A stretch of 22,820 nt of DNA from Deltaproteobacteria bacterium (GTDB taxonomy: Bacteria > Desulfobacterota > Desulfobacteria > Desulfobacterales > ETH-SRB1), in NCBI GenBank assembly GCA_019314185.1, contig JAFCZU010000014.1:1-22820 (forward strand). Direction: 5' to 3'. Position 1 is the stretch's first letter, and the number at the start of each line of letters is the position of its first letter. Shown piece after piece: positions 1 through 8,169 of the stretch. Position numbers and translations under genes: made by a program. The notes under the pieces were generated by a model. It made no database searches, was not told the DNA's origin, and saw nothing but the letters and a program-made list of their open reading frames with translations.

Positions 1-172
1 TTAGATTTATCTGTTTTTTAAATTACGTAACGCCAGATTGCAAGATTTTTCATTGGTAAGAAAAAATAACGAGAACCTCAGCAAAACAGGTTTTAATTAT
101 CTACCGAAAATTATTGCAAGTTGATTGCAACTCTTGCTATTAACAACTTGTTATGATTTTTTATATAAAGTA
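1..172. other. AT-rich non-coding stretch upstream of the MITE and leuS
   Basis: No ORF, tRNA or convincing terminator is visible in these 172 bases. Short repeats of TTGCAA occur near 115-130 without a clear larger structure. Together with the MITE and the leuS leader this makes a 422-bp gap with no gene. Confidence 0.5.
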
Positions 173-380
173 CTCAAGTTTCGCACCCTTTAATTTAGCC
201 AAAGCGTTAGACGGCAAGGGCTAAAAATAAATTTTAAGGCGAAATATACTACCTGTGGTTTTTACAACGGCGCCAATCAATTAATATAAGATTGATGCTT
301 AATACATCATTAAATTAAATATGTTATTTTCAACCCTTACCGTCTTGATATTGATAGAAATCAAGGGTGCGAAACTTGAG
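173..380. mobile_element. Miniature inverted-repeat element (MITE-like), 208 bp
   Basis: Imperfect terminal inverted repeats of about 57-58 bp lie at 173-230 and 324-380. The outermost 18 bases (CTCAAGTTTCGCACCCTT) are perfectly inverted at the other end. The element is bounded by a 7-bp direct repeat, TAAAGTA, at 166-172 and 381-387, which looks like a target-site duplication. The 93-bp centre has no ORF of note. No transposase is present, so it would be a non-autonomous element. A second copy of one arm is at 7954-8010. It lies directly upstream of leuS, whose promoter is therefore either inside it or upstream of it. Confidence 0.8.
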
Positions 381-422
381 TAAAGTATTTAGAGAATATT
401 TTTCGGAGGTATTAAATAGATA

Positions 423-3026
423 ATGGAAGAAAAGTACAATCCTGAAAACATTGAATCAAAGTGGCAAATCCGTTGGGATAAGAACAAGCTTTTTAATGTC
501 AAAGAAGATTCCGACAAAGCAAAATATTATCTGCTCGAAATGTTTCCATATCCTTCCGGGAACATACACATGGGCCATGTCAGAAATTATACAATAGGCG
601 ACGTGATCGCAAGGTATAAAAGGATGCAGGGTTTTAATGTTCTGCATCCCATGGGTTGGGATGCTTTTGGTATGCCTGCTGAAAATGCTGCTATTGCGAA
701 TAAAACCCACCCTGCCAAATGGACATATAATAATATTAAACATATGCGTTCCCAACTCAAACGTATCGGTTTCAGCTACGACTGGGACAGGGAAATTGCC
801 ACCTGCAGACCGGAATATTACAAATGGGAACAGTGGCTTTTTTTAAAAATGTATCAAAAGAGAATGGTGTACAGGAAAGAATCCTTTGTTAACTGGTGTG
901 ATACATGCCTGACCGTTCTGGCAAATGAACAGGTAGAAGCAGGCATGTGCTGGAGATGCGGCAAGCCGGTTCGCCAGAAAAAGCTCCGGCAATGGTTTTT
1001 CCGCATCACGGATTATGCTGAAGACCTGCTTTTATATTGTGACAAGCTTCCAGGCTGGCCGGATAAAGTCATCACAATGCAGAAAAACTGGATAGGCAAG
1101 AGTGTCGGCGCTGAAATCAGGTTTCCCATTGAAAACCCTCCGGATAATGAAAACAAGTTTATATCTGTCTTTACAACCCGCCAGGATACTGTTTTCGGAG
1201 CCACCTTCATGTGCCTTGCTCCTGAACATCCGCTTGTAACCATGCTTTCAAAAGGTAAGCCCCAGGAAAATCAGGTTAAAGAATTTATTGAGCGGATGTC
1301 AATGCAGGACAGATCTAACAGGGCTGTCGAAGATTATGAAAAGGAAGGCGAGTTTACAGGCGCTTATTGTATAAACCCCTTGAGCAACAAACGGATGCCG
1401 ATTTATACAGCCAACTTTGCCCTTATGGAATACGGCACAGGAGCTGTCATGTCGGTGCCTGCCCACGATCAGCGTGATTTTGATTTCGCAAAGAAATATG
1501 GACTGGATATAGTTGTAGTTGTCCAGCCTCCTAACGAAACGCTTGATGCTGCCGGCATGACCGAAGCTTTTACAAATCAGGGAATCATGATCAATTCAGG
1601 CCGGTTTGACGGTCTGGAGAATAAAAAGGCTCTTGAAGAAATCGCTTCTTTTCTCGAACAAAATGGTCTTGGCGGGAAAACAATAAGTTTCAGATTAAGG
1701 GACTGGGGTATTTCAAGACAGCGATACTGGGGAGCGCCTGTTCCGATAATTTATTGCAATAAATGTGGTATTGTGCCCGTGCCGGAAAAGGATCTTCCAA
1801 TTGTACTTCCTGAAAATGCGGATCTTCTTGAAGGCGGGAAGTCTCCAATTCCAACGCTCGATTATTTTGCGAAAACGAAGTGTCCAAAATGCGGAAATCC
1901 CGACGCAAAAAGAGAAACAGATACAATGGATACGTTTGTTGAATCTTCATGGTATTTTGAACGATACTGCAGCCCGGCTTGTAACACGGAAATGTTTGAC
2001 AAAAACGCGGTAAATTACTGGATGCCTGTTGATCAATATATCGGCGGTGTAGAACATGCTATTTTACATCTTCTTTATTCCCGATATTTTACACGCGTCC
2101 TGAAAGACCTGGGATTAATTGACTACAAGGAACCTTTTACCAGAATGCTTACACAGGGGATGGTCTGCAAAGAAACTGTTTCATGCCCTGACCACGGATT
2201 TCTTCTGCCGGATGATGTGGAAATCGCCGGTTCTGAACAGTTTTGCAAAAAATGCGGTAAAAAAGTTATGGTGGGCCGCGTGGAAAAGATGTCCAAATCA
2301 AAAAAGAACGTAATAGATCCCAACATACTGCTTGATCAATATGGGGCCGATGTTACCAGACTTTTTTGCCTGTTTGCGGCTCCTCCTGAAAGAGACCTGG
2401 AATGGAGCGACCAGGGGGTTGAAGGCAGCTATCGTTTTCTGAATCGAGTATGGAACCTTTCTGTAAAATGGGTGGAGATAATAAAGGATGCTGAACCATT
2501 TAAAGGCAGCCCAGACCAACTTGACGGCACTGTTCGGGATTTATACAAAAAAACGCATCAGACAATCAAAAAGGTTACAATAGATATTGATGAAAGATTC
2601 CACTTTAATACCGTCATAAGTGCTGTTATGGAACTTGTTAATGCCATGTACGGAATAAGCCTGGAAGGAAAAAGCTCTAACGCGGCAGGAGTGATGAGAT
2701 TTTCCATGGAATCCGTTATACTCCTGTTATCTCCGATTATTCCCCATTTAGCTGAAGAACTGTGGGAAATCCTGGGGCACAAGTCAAGCATTCTTTTGTC
2801 GTCATGGCCCACATTCAGAGAGGATGCTCTTTTAAAAGATGAACTTGAAATAGTTGTACAGGTAAATGGCAAGCTCAGAAGCAGATTTAGCATCAATGCT
2901 GATGCAGATGATGATACCATAAAAGAGATGGCTCTTTCAGATGAACGCGCAATGAAATTCATTAATGGCAAACCTGTCAAAAGAGTGATTGTTGTTAAGA
3001 AAAAACTTGTAAATATCGTTGTGTAA
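423..3026 (+). CDS. leuS: Leucyl-tRNA synthetase
   Basis: This cytoplasmic class I aminoacyl-tRNA synthetase attaches leucine to tRNA-Leu. The 867-residue length is normal for bacterial LeuRS. The HIGH-type signature appears as HMGH in [17 protein letters not shown] (about residue 50), and KMSKS is at about residue 624. The CP1 editing domain shows [12 protein letters not shown] and later [19 protein letters not shown], the conserved threonine-rich and Asp-containing editing motifs. Cysteine pairs at WCDTC/CWRCG, YCNKCG/KCPKCG and, just before KMSKS, CPDHG/CKKCG suggest zinc-binding inserts. The C-terminal anticodon-binding domain and tail are intact. A GGAGG stands at 405-409, 13 bases before the ATG, which is long spacing, but no better in-frame start exists. 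lptE follows in the same direction, a common Gram-negative neighbourhood. Confidence 0.98.
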   Translation: MEEKYNPENIESKWQIRWDKNKLFNVKEDSDKAKYYLLEMFPYPSGNIHMGHVRNYTIGDVIARYKRMQGFNVLHPMGWDAFGMPAENAAIANKTHPAKWTYNNIKHMRSQLKRIGFSYDWDREIATCRPEYYKWEQWLFLKMYQKRMVYRKESFVNWCDTCLTVLANEQVEAGMCWRCGKPVRQKKLRQWFFRITDYAEDLLLYCDKLPGWPDKVITMQKNWIGKSVGAEIRFPIENPPDNENKFISVFTTRQDTVFGATFMCLAPEHPLVTMLSKGKPQENQVKEFIERMSMQDRSNRAVEDYEKEGEFTGAYCINPLSNKRMPIYTANFALMEYGTGAVMSVPAHDQRDFDFAKKYGLDIVVVVQPPNETLDAAGMTEAFTNQGIMINSGRFDGLENKKALEEIASFLEQNGLGGKTISFRLRDWGISRQRYWGAPVPIIYCNKCGIVPVPEKDLPIVLPENADLLEGGKSPIPTLDYFAKTKCPKCGNPDAKRETDTMDTFVESSWYFERYCSPACNTEMFDKNAVNYWMPVDQYIGGVEHAILHLLYSRYFTRVLKDLGLIDYKEPFTRMLTQGMVCKETVSCPDHGFLLPDDVEIAGSEQFCKKCGKKVMVGRVEKMSKSKKNVIDPNILLDQYGADVTRLFCLFAAPPERDLEWSDQGVEGSYRFLNRVWNLSVKWVEIIKDAEPFKGSPDQLDGTVRDLYKKTHQTIKKVTIDIDERFHFNTVISAVMELVNAMYGISLEGKSSNAAGVMRFSMESVILLLSPIIPHLAEELWEILGHKSSILLSSWPTFREDALLKDELEIVVQVNGKLRSRFSINADADDDTIKEMALSDERAMKFINGKPVKRVIVVKKKLVNIVV

Positions 3027-3049
3027 CCTGCGTTAAGCGATTAGCTGTT

Positions 3050-3184
3050 AGCAATTAGCCGTTAGCTCTTATTCGAATATACATTCAAATAATTATTTGT
3101 TAATCACTTGTCGGGCAAAATATTATTATTTGATAACATCTTGATATGATTTGACTAATAGCTAAAAACTAATGGCTAATTGCT
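3050..3184. repeat. Inverted repeat between leuS and lptE
   Basis: AGCAATTAGCCGTTAG at 3050-3065 is matched on the opposite strand by 3169-3184 with 15 of 16 bases. The arms flank about 100 bp of AT-rich sequence. TTAGC-type words recur around both arms. It may be a degraded small mobile element or a weak intercistronic hairpin. There is no U-tract to make it an intrinsic terminator, so leuS and lptE may still be co-transcribed. Confidence 0.55.
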
Positions 3185-3206
3185 CTTTGTAGGTATAAGG
3201 AGGAAA

Positions 3207-3725
3207 ATGTTTTTCAAAGGAAAAATAATTTGGATTATCTTTGCAATATTGTGGTTTTTGGCTTTTTTTTCGGCCTGCGGGTACAAGTTCACAGGCGGAG
3301 GAAGTCTTCCGCATGGAATCAAAACTGTTTACATAGTAATGCTTGAAAACCACACTTCTGAAACCGGAGCAGAAAATATATTTACAAACGATCTCATCTA
3401 TGAATTTACAAAAAACAATGCGGTGGCAAGCAAAGACCAGGCTGATGCTTATCTTTCAGGGGTAATCAAATCAATGAGTATTGAAACGATCTCTCACGCA
3501 GGAACGCAGACCTCCCTTGAAAGACGAGTTAAAATGGCGGTTGATTTGAAACTGACAGATACAAACGGCAAGGTGATATGGATCGGAAAAGATGTTTCTG
3601 AAGACAAAGAATATGATGTAATATCTGATAAGCTGGCAACAGAACAAAACAGACGGGATGCAATTTCAGCTCTTTCGAAAAGGCTTGCAGAAAAAGTTCA
3701 TAATCGTTTAACAGAAGATTTTTAA
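3207..3725 (+). CDS. lptE: LPS-assembly lipoprotein LptE
   Basis: The 172-residue protein fits LptE, the outer-membrane lipoprotein that plugs the LptD barrel during lipopolysaccharide delivery to the cell surface. It opens with a charged start (MFFKGK), a hydrophobic helix and a lipobox-like FFSAC, making Cys24 the predicted lipidation site. GYKFTGGGSLPHGIKTVYI follows, as at the mature N-terminus of LptE/RlpB proteins. The middle carries the family-like pattern in which variable strands end in an SxERRVKMAVDLKL segment. I chose ATG 3207 over an upstream in-frame TTG at 3180 because AAGGAGG lies at 3197-3203, a good distance away. Position after leuS agrees with the usual leuS-lptE pairing. 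The holA gene often found next is not present here. Confidence 0.88.
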   Translation: MFFKGKIIWIIFAILWFLAFFSACGYKFTGGGSLPHGIKTVYIVMLENHTSETGAENIFTNDLIYEFTKNNAVASKDQADAYLSGVIKSMSIETISHAGTQTSLERRVKMAVDLKLTDTNGKVIWIGKDVSEDKEYDVISDKLATEQNRRDAISALSKRLAEKVHNRLTEDF

Positions 3726-3841
3726 CTTAATTCTTAGCCACAGACATGTCCACCTTCTGGAAGATTCACCACAGTACCATCTACTATAGCTACAAGCACG
3801 GAGAAACTTTTGAAAAATGGTATCCGCTCAGGACTTGAAAC
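3726..3841. other. Non-coding gap after lptE
   Basis: Only a 30-codon ATG-started ORF (3746-3838, +) is open here, without a ribosome binding site or a recognisable family. I do not call it a gene. No terminator hairpin for lptE is evident. With the relic and terminator that follow, it forms a gap of nearly 390 bases without an intact gene. Confidence 0.4.
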
Positions 3842-4028
3842 TTGAAATTGGAAAGTAGAAATTCGGGGAAAGATGAAACGAGTTTACGAGTTGGATGTTT
3901 ACAAAATAGCAGAAGCGTTATCAAATATGGTCTGGCACGACTTTGATAAAAGGAACAAAATTGAATACGTTCATCAACAATACAAAAGCACGAAGGTCAA
4001 ATTTCCAATTTCTATTTTCTAATTTCAA
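3842..4028. repeat. Inverted repeats flanking a four-helix-bundle gene relic
   Basis: A 22-base sequence at 3842-3863 is repeated in inverted orientation at 4007-4028 with 20 of 22 matches; both consist of GAAATT-type words. The pair encloses the short ORF at 3873-4022. Flanking AAATTC-rich inverted repeats around S23/four-helix-bundle genes are familiar from rRNA intervening sequences, so this may be a shrunken copy of such a cassette. No target duplication was found. Confidence 0.6.
3873..4022 (+). pseudogene. Internally deleted four-helix-bundle (S23/IVP-type) protein
   Basis: The 49-codon ORF begins MKRVYELDVYKIAEALSNMV and continues WHDFDKRNK, which resembles the first helix of four-helix-bundle proteins of the 23S rRNA intervening-sequence (S23) family, normally about 115-125 residues. 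After residue 29 the sequence jumps to a lysine-rich tail (YVHQQYKSTKVKFPISIF) like the ragged C-termini of these genes. The three middle helices are missing, which points to an in-frame internal deletion. No strong ribosome binding site precedes it, only GGGGAAAG. The product could not form the bundle. The family call rests on recall of the N-terminal pattern, so it is moderately sure. Confidence 0.6.
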
Positions 4029-4044
4029 TGTTCCGTAAACGCTT

Positions 4045-4080
4045 ACAAAAAATATCTCCCGCTCTTACCGCTAACGGGAG
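4045..4080 (-). terminator. Intrinsic terminator of rpsT
   Basis: Read on the minus strand, CTCCCG (4080-4075) pairs perfectly with CGGGAG (4061-4056) across a 13-base loop and is followed by ATATTTTTTG. It starts 34 bases after the rpsT stop, as expected for a rho-independent terminator. The plus strand has no matching T-run. Confidence 0.75.
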
Positions 4081-4113
4081 ACAAAAATAGAACATTTTGT
4101 AAAGCTCTTAATC

Positions 4114-4371
4114 TTAAATTGTATTAATAAGGGTGGAAAGCCGTGATATTTTTCGTGAAGCGGTTTTTTTGTGGATAATGCCCTTTCTCGCTGCTTTGTC
4201 AATTAAAGATTTTGTTGTATTAAGCATACTCAAAACCTCTTTATCTTTTTCGTTTGCAGCAAGACGAATGTTTTTAACGATGTTCTTTACTTTTGTTTTT
4301 ATAACCTTGTTACGATTAAGCCTTTGTATGTTCTGTTCTGCCCGTTTTAATGCTGATTTATGATTAGCCAA
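4114..4371 (-). CDS. rpsT: 30S ribosomal protein S20
   Basis: This 85-residue basic protein is a standard S20, which binds 16S rRNA in the body of the small subunit. The N-terminus ANHKSALKRAEQNIQRLNRN and the C-terminal GIIHKKTASRKISRLS are family hallmarks. The start codon is TTG, with AAAGGAG (4387-4381) nine bases upstream. A UUG start is also known for Escherichia coli rpsT, where it takes part in autogenous translational control; the same could hold here but is not shown. The gene is monocistronic, with its own promoter-like boxes upstream and a terminator downstream. It faces lptE tail to tail. Confidence 0.97.
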   Translation of the reverse strand: MANHKSALKRAEQNIQRLNRNKVIKTKVKNIVKNIRLAANEKDKEVLSMLNTTKSLIDKAARKGIIHKKTASRKISRLSTLINTI

Positions 4372-4410
4372 ATTAATTAACTCCTTTTATTATAATTTCA
4401 TAAAATTTAT

Positions 4411-4439
4411 TAAATAAATAATTGCAAAATATATGTCAA
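4411..4439 (-). promoter_or_regulatory. Candidate sigma-70 promoter for rpsT
   Basis: On the minus strand a perfect TTGACA (4439-4434) is followed after 17 bases by TATTTA (4416-4411), about 40 bases upstream of the rpsT start. The -10 box is weak, but spacing and placement are good. Confidence 0.5.
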
Positions 4440-4547
4440 GATAATTTTGATGGCATCGTAAAAAATCGAACAATCACCTCCATTTTCTGATTTTTCATAA
4501 AACATTCTGCCAAAAGGACAATTTTTGATAATTATTGCATTTATATG

Positions 4548-4576
4548 TTGTACGTGATAAACAAATTGATTATATT
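4548..4576 (+). promoter_or_regulatory. Possible promoter for the MBL-fold hydrolase gene
   Basis: TTGTAC (4548-4553) and TATATT (4571-4576) are separated by 17 bases, 44 bases before the ATG. The -10 matches the consensus in five of six positions; the -35 is poor. It is suggestive only. Confidence 0.3.
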
Positions 4577-4620
4577 AGAAATATATCTTTATAAAAGTTC
4601 AAAGAAGAAGTGAGGTGACT

Positions 4621-5334
4621 ATGCAAGAATATATTATTCATCCGCTAGCGGTTGGCATTAATGAAACAGACCAGGGGGTCATGACTTATCTTCGTGATTA
4701 TGGAAAAAGAATTCTTCTTCCAATTTATGTTTTTTACATAAATGGAGGGGATAAAAATATTCTTGTTGATACAGGGCTTGAACAGTTTGTTGTGCCTGAT
4801 GGAGCAAGGGAAAAGTGTGGATATGAAATATTTGAATTTGAAGAAGCCCTTGCAACCTTGGGGTTAAAACCTGAAGATATTGATGTGATCATTCATACGC
4901 ATCTTCATAATGATCACTGCGAAAATGATTATAAATGCATAAATGCAGATGTGTATGTTCAAAAGACTGAACTTGAATTTTTCAAAAACCCTCATCCGAT
5001 TGATCACAGGTATTATTCAGATGTGCTTGATGGCGTCAATGTAATTGAAGTGGATGGCGATGCAAATATATTTGACGGAATCGATCTGATTTTTACGCCC
5101 GGCCATAGTGTTGGAGGACAGTCAGTCGCAATCAACACATCAAAAGGAAAGGCTATTATTACCGGCTTTTGCTGCAATGATAAAAATTTTCCGGCAGCAG
5201 GACCGGCTATTGCTTCCGGTGTGCATATTAATGTGATAGAAGCTTATGATTCCGCCCAGAAGATAAAGGAGATGGCAGACATACTGATTCCTTTGCACGA
5301 TCTTTCCATAGGAAGGGCAAAGTCTATTCCTTGA
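4621..5334 (+). CDS. MBL-fold metallo-hydrolase, N-acyl-homoserine-lactonase-like
   Basis: This 237-residue soluble protein has the metallo-beta-lactamase fold. The metal motif HTHLHNDH lies at residues 92-99 (H94, H96, D98, H99), a further metal histidine is in [10 protein letters not shown] (H162), and the last is in LIPLHD (H226). The opening ([15 protein letters not shown], then [12 protein letters not shown]) and the order of blocks resemble the AHL-lactonase group. The bridging aspartate of that group is not obvious: its place is taken by [10 protein letters not shown]. The true substrate is therefore open. ATG 4621 is chosen over GTG 4615 because GAGG at 4612-4615 gives a usable binding site only for the ATG. 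It stands alone, and its 3' end overlaps hemL by 11 bases in convergent orientation. Confidence 0.8.
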   Translation: MQEYIIHPLAVGINETDQGVMTYLRDYGKRILLPIYVFYINGGDKNILVDTGLEQFVVPDGAREKCGYEIFEFEEALATLGLKPEDIDVIIHTHLHNDHCENDYKCINADVYVQKTELEFFKNPHPIDHRYYSDVLDGVNVIEVDGDANIFDGIDLIFTPGHSVGGQSVAINTSKGKAIITGFCCNDKNFPAAGPAIASGVHINVIEAYDSAQKIKEMADILIPLHDLSIGRAKSIP

Positions 5335-6613
5335 GAGAACCCAGCACCTCTTCTGCTGCTTTTATTGTTGTATCAATATGATCTGTGCTGTGCGCCGATG
5401 AAATAAAAATTGCTTCAAACTGGGATGGAGCAAGATAAATCCCTTTTTCGAGCATGCCCTTATAAAAGGCTGAAAACATATCAAGATCACTTGTTTTGGC
5501 ATCATCAAAGTTTTTCACATCTTTATCTGTGAAAAAAAGCCCCATCATTGAACCCACCCTGTTTATGTTTGCTTTTATTCCTGCTATCTGAGCGGATTTT
5601 TTAAGACCGGTGGCAAGCTGGCCTGCCTTTTTATCGAGAGACTCATAAAACCCGGATTTTTTTAGTTGTTTAAGAGTTGCAATGCCTGCGGCCATGGCAA
5701 GAGGATTGCCTGAAAGAGTCCCTGCCTGATATACCGGCCCCTGTGGAGCTATATGTTCCATGATTTCACGTTTGCCCCCATAAGCGCCGACAGGCAACCC
5801 ACCTCCAATGATTTTGCCAAGGCATGTAATGTCCGGTGAAATTCCGTAAAGAGATTGAGCACACCCGTATGCCACTCTGAAACCGCTCATAACTTCATCA
5901 AATATGAGCAGGCTGCCGTTTTTTTCGGTCAGCTCTCTTAAAATTTTTAGAAAACCGTCAACAGGCGGCACCAGCCCCATGTTCCCTGCAACAGGTTCAA
6001 CTATTATACAGGCAATCTTGTCGCCTTCTTTATCCATAACGTTTTTCACACAGTCGATATCATTATATGGCAGAGACATAGTATGCTTAACAAAAGATTT
6101 TGGCACGCCCGGGCTTCCCGGAATACCCAAAGTAGCAACACCTGATCCAGCCTCAACAAGCAGAGAATCTGCATGACCATGATAGCACCCGTCAAATTTG
6201 ATTATCTTGTCTCTACCGGTTACTCCCCTGGCAAGCCGTATTGCGCTCATTGTCGCTTCTGTGCCCGAATTTACCATTCTGACCATATCTATTGAAGAAA
6301 CGGCATCTATGACCATTTCTGCTAATTTGATTTCCAGGTCAATGGGCGCCCCAAAACTTGTTCCCCGATTCAAAGCAGATGTAAGAGCCCTGATAACCGA
6401 TGGGTGTCTGTGACCAAGTATCATGGGCCCCCATGAACCGATATAGTCTATATATTTATTACCATCCGCATCAATAAGTATACATCCGTCAGCATTGCTG
6501 ATAAAAACCGGTTTTGTTCCAACAGATTTGCATGCGCGTACAGGACTATTTACTCCGCCTGGAATAAGTTTTAAAGCTCGATCAAAAAGTTTGTTTGAGT
6601 TGTCATGATTCAT
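5324..6613 (-). CDS. hemL: Glutamate-1-semialdehyde 2,1-aminomutase
   Basis: HemL is the PLP enzyme converting glutamate-1-semialdehyde to 5-aminolevulinate, the first committed tetrapyrrole precursor in the C5 pathway (heme, siroheme, corrinoids). The 429-residue product shows [17 protein letters not shown] near the start, [18 protein letters not shown] for cofactor phosphate binding, [20 protein letters not shown], and [17 protein letters not shown] with Lys267 as the Schiff-base lysine. The start [13 protein letters not shown] (ATG 6613) has AAGGAT nine bases upstream. A longer in-frame start at 6670 would add 19 residues inside apbE and is less likely. It overlaps the apbE end by 11 bases, which suggests translational coupling. 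Its own end overlaps the hydrolase gene. Confidence 0.97.
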   Translation of the reverse strand: MNHDNSNKLFDRALKLIPGGVNSPVRACKSVGTKPVFISNADGCILIDADGNKYIDYIGSWGPMILGHRHPSVIRALTSALNRGTSFGAPIDLEIKLAEMVIDAVSSIDMVRMVNSGTEATMSAIRLARGVTGRDKIIKFDGCYHGHADSLLVEAGSGVATLGIPGSPGVPKSFVKHTMSLPYNDIDCVKNVMDKEGDKIACIIVEPVAGNMGLVPPVDGFLKILRELTEKNGSLLIFDEVMSGFRVAYGCAQSLYGISPDITCLGKIIGGGLPVGAYGGKREIMEHIAPQGPVYQAGTLSGNPLAMAAGIATLKQLKKSGFYESLDKKAGQLATGLKKSAQIAGIKANINRVGSMMGLFFTDKDVKNFDDAKTSDLDMFSAFYKGMLEKGIYLAPSQFEAIFISSAHSTDHIDTTIKAAEEVLGSLKE

Positions 6614-7628
6614 AGTTTGAGTATCCTTTTGAATAGTAATCGATAAATAAGCCGTCTTTTCCCTGAACAACTATAACGCATTCAACACCATTGAGGCTGT
6701 TAATCAGTTTGAGCCCTTTCATAGCGTCCATAACCACAACTGCAGTTGCAAGCCCATCAGCAAACACACATGTATCTGCAATGATTGAAACACTTACAAC
6801 ACTGTTTGAAACAGGATATCCTGTTTTTGGATTTAAAATGTGGGAATATCTCTTTCCATCAATTTCAAAAAAGTTTCTGTAATCACCGCTTGTCGCAAGA
6901 GCTTTGTCATGTAATTCTACTATCTTATATGCCTGATCAAAAGAAGAGTTTTTTTGAGGCCTGTTAATACCTACTTTCCACTTTTTACCGTCATTTCTAA
7001 AGCCCACTGCATAAACCTCACCTCCGATCTCAACAAGAAAATTATTTATTCCCTCTTTTTTTATAAGATCTGCGATTTGATCAACAGCATATCCCTTTGC
7101 AACAGAAGCAAGGTCAACACTTATACATGTTTTTCTTTTTGCAAAATATCTGTTTTTAGATATTTCAATATGACAAAAACCTGTATTAGATAAAAGCCTG
7201 TCTATTTCTTCTTTTTTGGGGATAATCCTTTTCTGCTCTTTTTTACCAAAACCCCACAAATTTACAAGAGGCATTACAGTGCCATCCCATGCCCCGTCTG
7301 TCAGTTTGTACAAACTTTCCGCAATTGTCATAACACGAAAAAAATCATCTGAAGCATAAAATTTATCTCCGAGATTGCTCAAAGCATTAAACCTGCTGAT
7401 TTCACTGTCTTTTATAAAAATTGACATGCTCTGGTTTATTTCATCAAGCCGTTTATTGATCTTATTTTCGAGCATTCCCGAATTTTGTGCGTGTTCAGCA
7501 ACAATCTTTATATTATAAGTTGTGCTCATTGTTTTCCCTGAAATCAGTATCTCTTTGGCCGAAACTAATCCGGCAAAGAATAAAATACATATAATCAGAC
7601 AGCCTGATTTCATTATTTTTCGTAACAT
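6603..7628 (-). CDS. apbE: FAD:protein FMN transferase (ApbE family)
   Basis: ApbE uses FAD to attach FMN covalently to threonine in partner proteins such as the RnfG/NqrC subunits of ion-pumping oxidoreductases. The 341-residue protein has an N-terminal export signal (positive residues, then [17 protein letters not shown]), so it acts outside the cytoplasmic membrane. No lipobox cysteine is clear. Family blocks follow: [71 protein letters not shown] and [18 protein letters not shown], the last carrying the metal-site Asp and the DGLATA motif. GAGG, encoded within the final codons of the upstream hypE relic, lies nine bases before ATG 7628. No Rnf gene is in the window, so the target is unknown. 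Confidence 0.95.
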   Translation of the reverse strand: MLRKIMKSGCLIICILFFAGLVSAKEILISGKTMSTTYNIKIVAEHAQNSGMLENKINKRLDEINQSMSIFIKDSEISRFNALSNLGDKFYASDDFFRVMTIAESLYKLTDGAWDGTVMPLVNLWGFGKKEQKRIIPKKEEIDRLLSNTGFCHIEISKNRYFAKRKTCISVDLASVAKGYAVDQIADLIKKEGINNFLVEIGGEVYAVGFRNDGKKWKVGINRPQKNSSFDQAYKIVELHDKALATSGDYRNFFEIDGKRYSHILNPKTGYPVSNSVVSVSIIADTCVFADGLATAVVVMDAMKGLKLINSLNGVECVIVVQGKDGLFIDYYSKGYSNYES

Positions 7629-7629
7629 T

Positions 7630-7890
7630 TTAGCATATCCTCGGCAACTTTTCTACTACAAGCATACCTACAATTCTGCTGCCGCCGACGCGGGTTTGCA
7701 TGAATACTTTGCCTGGCGAATCTGAAACAACTTCTCCAATAATAGACGCATCTTTACCATATTTATCCTTTTTCATGACTGACAGGACATTTTCCGCATC
7801 ATCCTGCCCGACAAAAGCAATAAGCTTTCCTTTATTTGCAATACCGTCATCAAGTTGTGAAAAAATAGAATTATTAAATACGGAAAGCAT
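7630..7890 (-). pseudogene. hypE: C-terminal remnant of hydrogenase maturation protein HypE
   Basis: Only about the last 75-86 residues of a HypE-like protein (normally about 330-350) remain. The conserved end is clear: ANKGKLIAFVGQDDAENVL, then GKDASIIGEV, VGGSRIVGMLVVEKLPRIC. The terminal PRIC is the HypE hallmark, its last Cys being carbamoylated and dehydrated to thiocyanate for the NiFe cyanide ligands. Similarity fades upstream of about 7854, and in-frame stops appear from about 7954, so the ATP-binding N-terminal domain is gone. The fragment cannot work alone. It may have been kept because its last codons hold the ribosome binding site of apbE. A lone arm of the dispersed repeat lies just upstream at the break. 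Confidence 0.75.
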
Positions 7891-7953
7891 GATATCTATG
7901 TTGCACAGGATGCTGTTTACAAAATATAAGCAAATGATTTCGCTGTAAAAATA

Positions 7954-8010
7954 TTATTTTCAACCCTTACTGTCTTAATATTGTTAAAAATCAATGGTGC
8001 AAAACTTAAG
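7954..8010. repeat. Single arm of the 173-380 MITE family
   Basis: These 57 bases match 324-380 without gaps in 50 positions. The partner arm is absent, and the next 90 bases toward the hypE relic do not resemble the MITE centre. It is therefore a solo or truncated copy. It ends AAACTTAAG, the equivalent of the AAACTTGAG terminus of the full element. Confidence 0.75.
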
Positions 8011-8048
8011 ACTTTAGTCTAAAACAGAAACCCTGCCGCTAACGAAAG

Positions 8049-8073
8049 AACCGTGAACCGTGAACCGTGAACC
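8049..8073. repeat. Tandem heptamer AACCGTG x3
   Basis: Three exact head-to-tail copies of AACCGTG plus a partial fourth (AACC) sit about 20 bases upstream of the candidate ffh -35 box. It may be a slippage-prone microrepeat or a binding site; there is no evidence which. Confidence 0.7.
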
Positions 8074-8092
8074 TGAGTACTTATAATTTTTC

Positions 8093-8120
8093 TTGACATA
8101 ACATTACTTTACTATTAAAT
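8093..8120 (+). promoter_or_regulatory. Candidate sigma-70 promoter for the ffh-rnhB block
   Basis: A perfect TTGACA at 8093-8098 is followed after 16 bases by TTAAAT (8115-8120). It stands 50 bases before the ffh start and is the only good promoter-like site ahead of the translation gene block. A 10-bp tandem duplication, TTTATTGGGA, at 8146-8165 occupies the leader right before the start codon. Confidence 0.5.
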
Positions 8121-8169
8121 TCAAGGTTTTTTTAATATATCAATATTTATTGGGATTTATTGGGAAATT

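Noticed and set aside
456..2980. Several minus- and plus-strand ORFs of 60-140 codons inside leuS
   Set aside because: They lie wholly within the clear leuS frame, have no binding sites and show no family resemblance; they are shadows.
3746..3838. Thirty-codon ORF after lptE
   Set aside because: No ribosome binding site, no recognised motif, and it lies in a degraded region; not supported as a gene. It also shows no likeness to holA, which often follows lptE.
3842..4113. Possible CRISPR-like or rRNA fragment because of the repeats and S23-type ORF
   Set aside because: Only one inverted pair is present, with no spacer series and no recognisable rRNA sequence beside it.
6614..6670. Longer HemL start within apbE
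   Set aside because: The 19 extra residues are not HemL-like, and AAGGAT is correctly spaced only for ATG 6613.
7700..7948. Plus-strand ORF opposite the hypE relic
   Set aside because: The minus strand carries unmistakable HypE sequence ending in PRIC; the opposite frame is a shadow.
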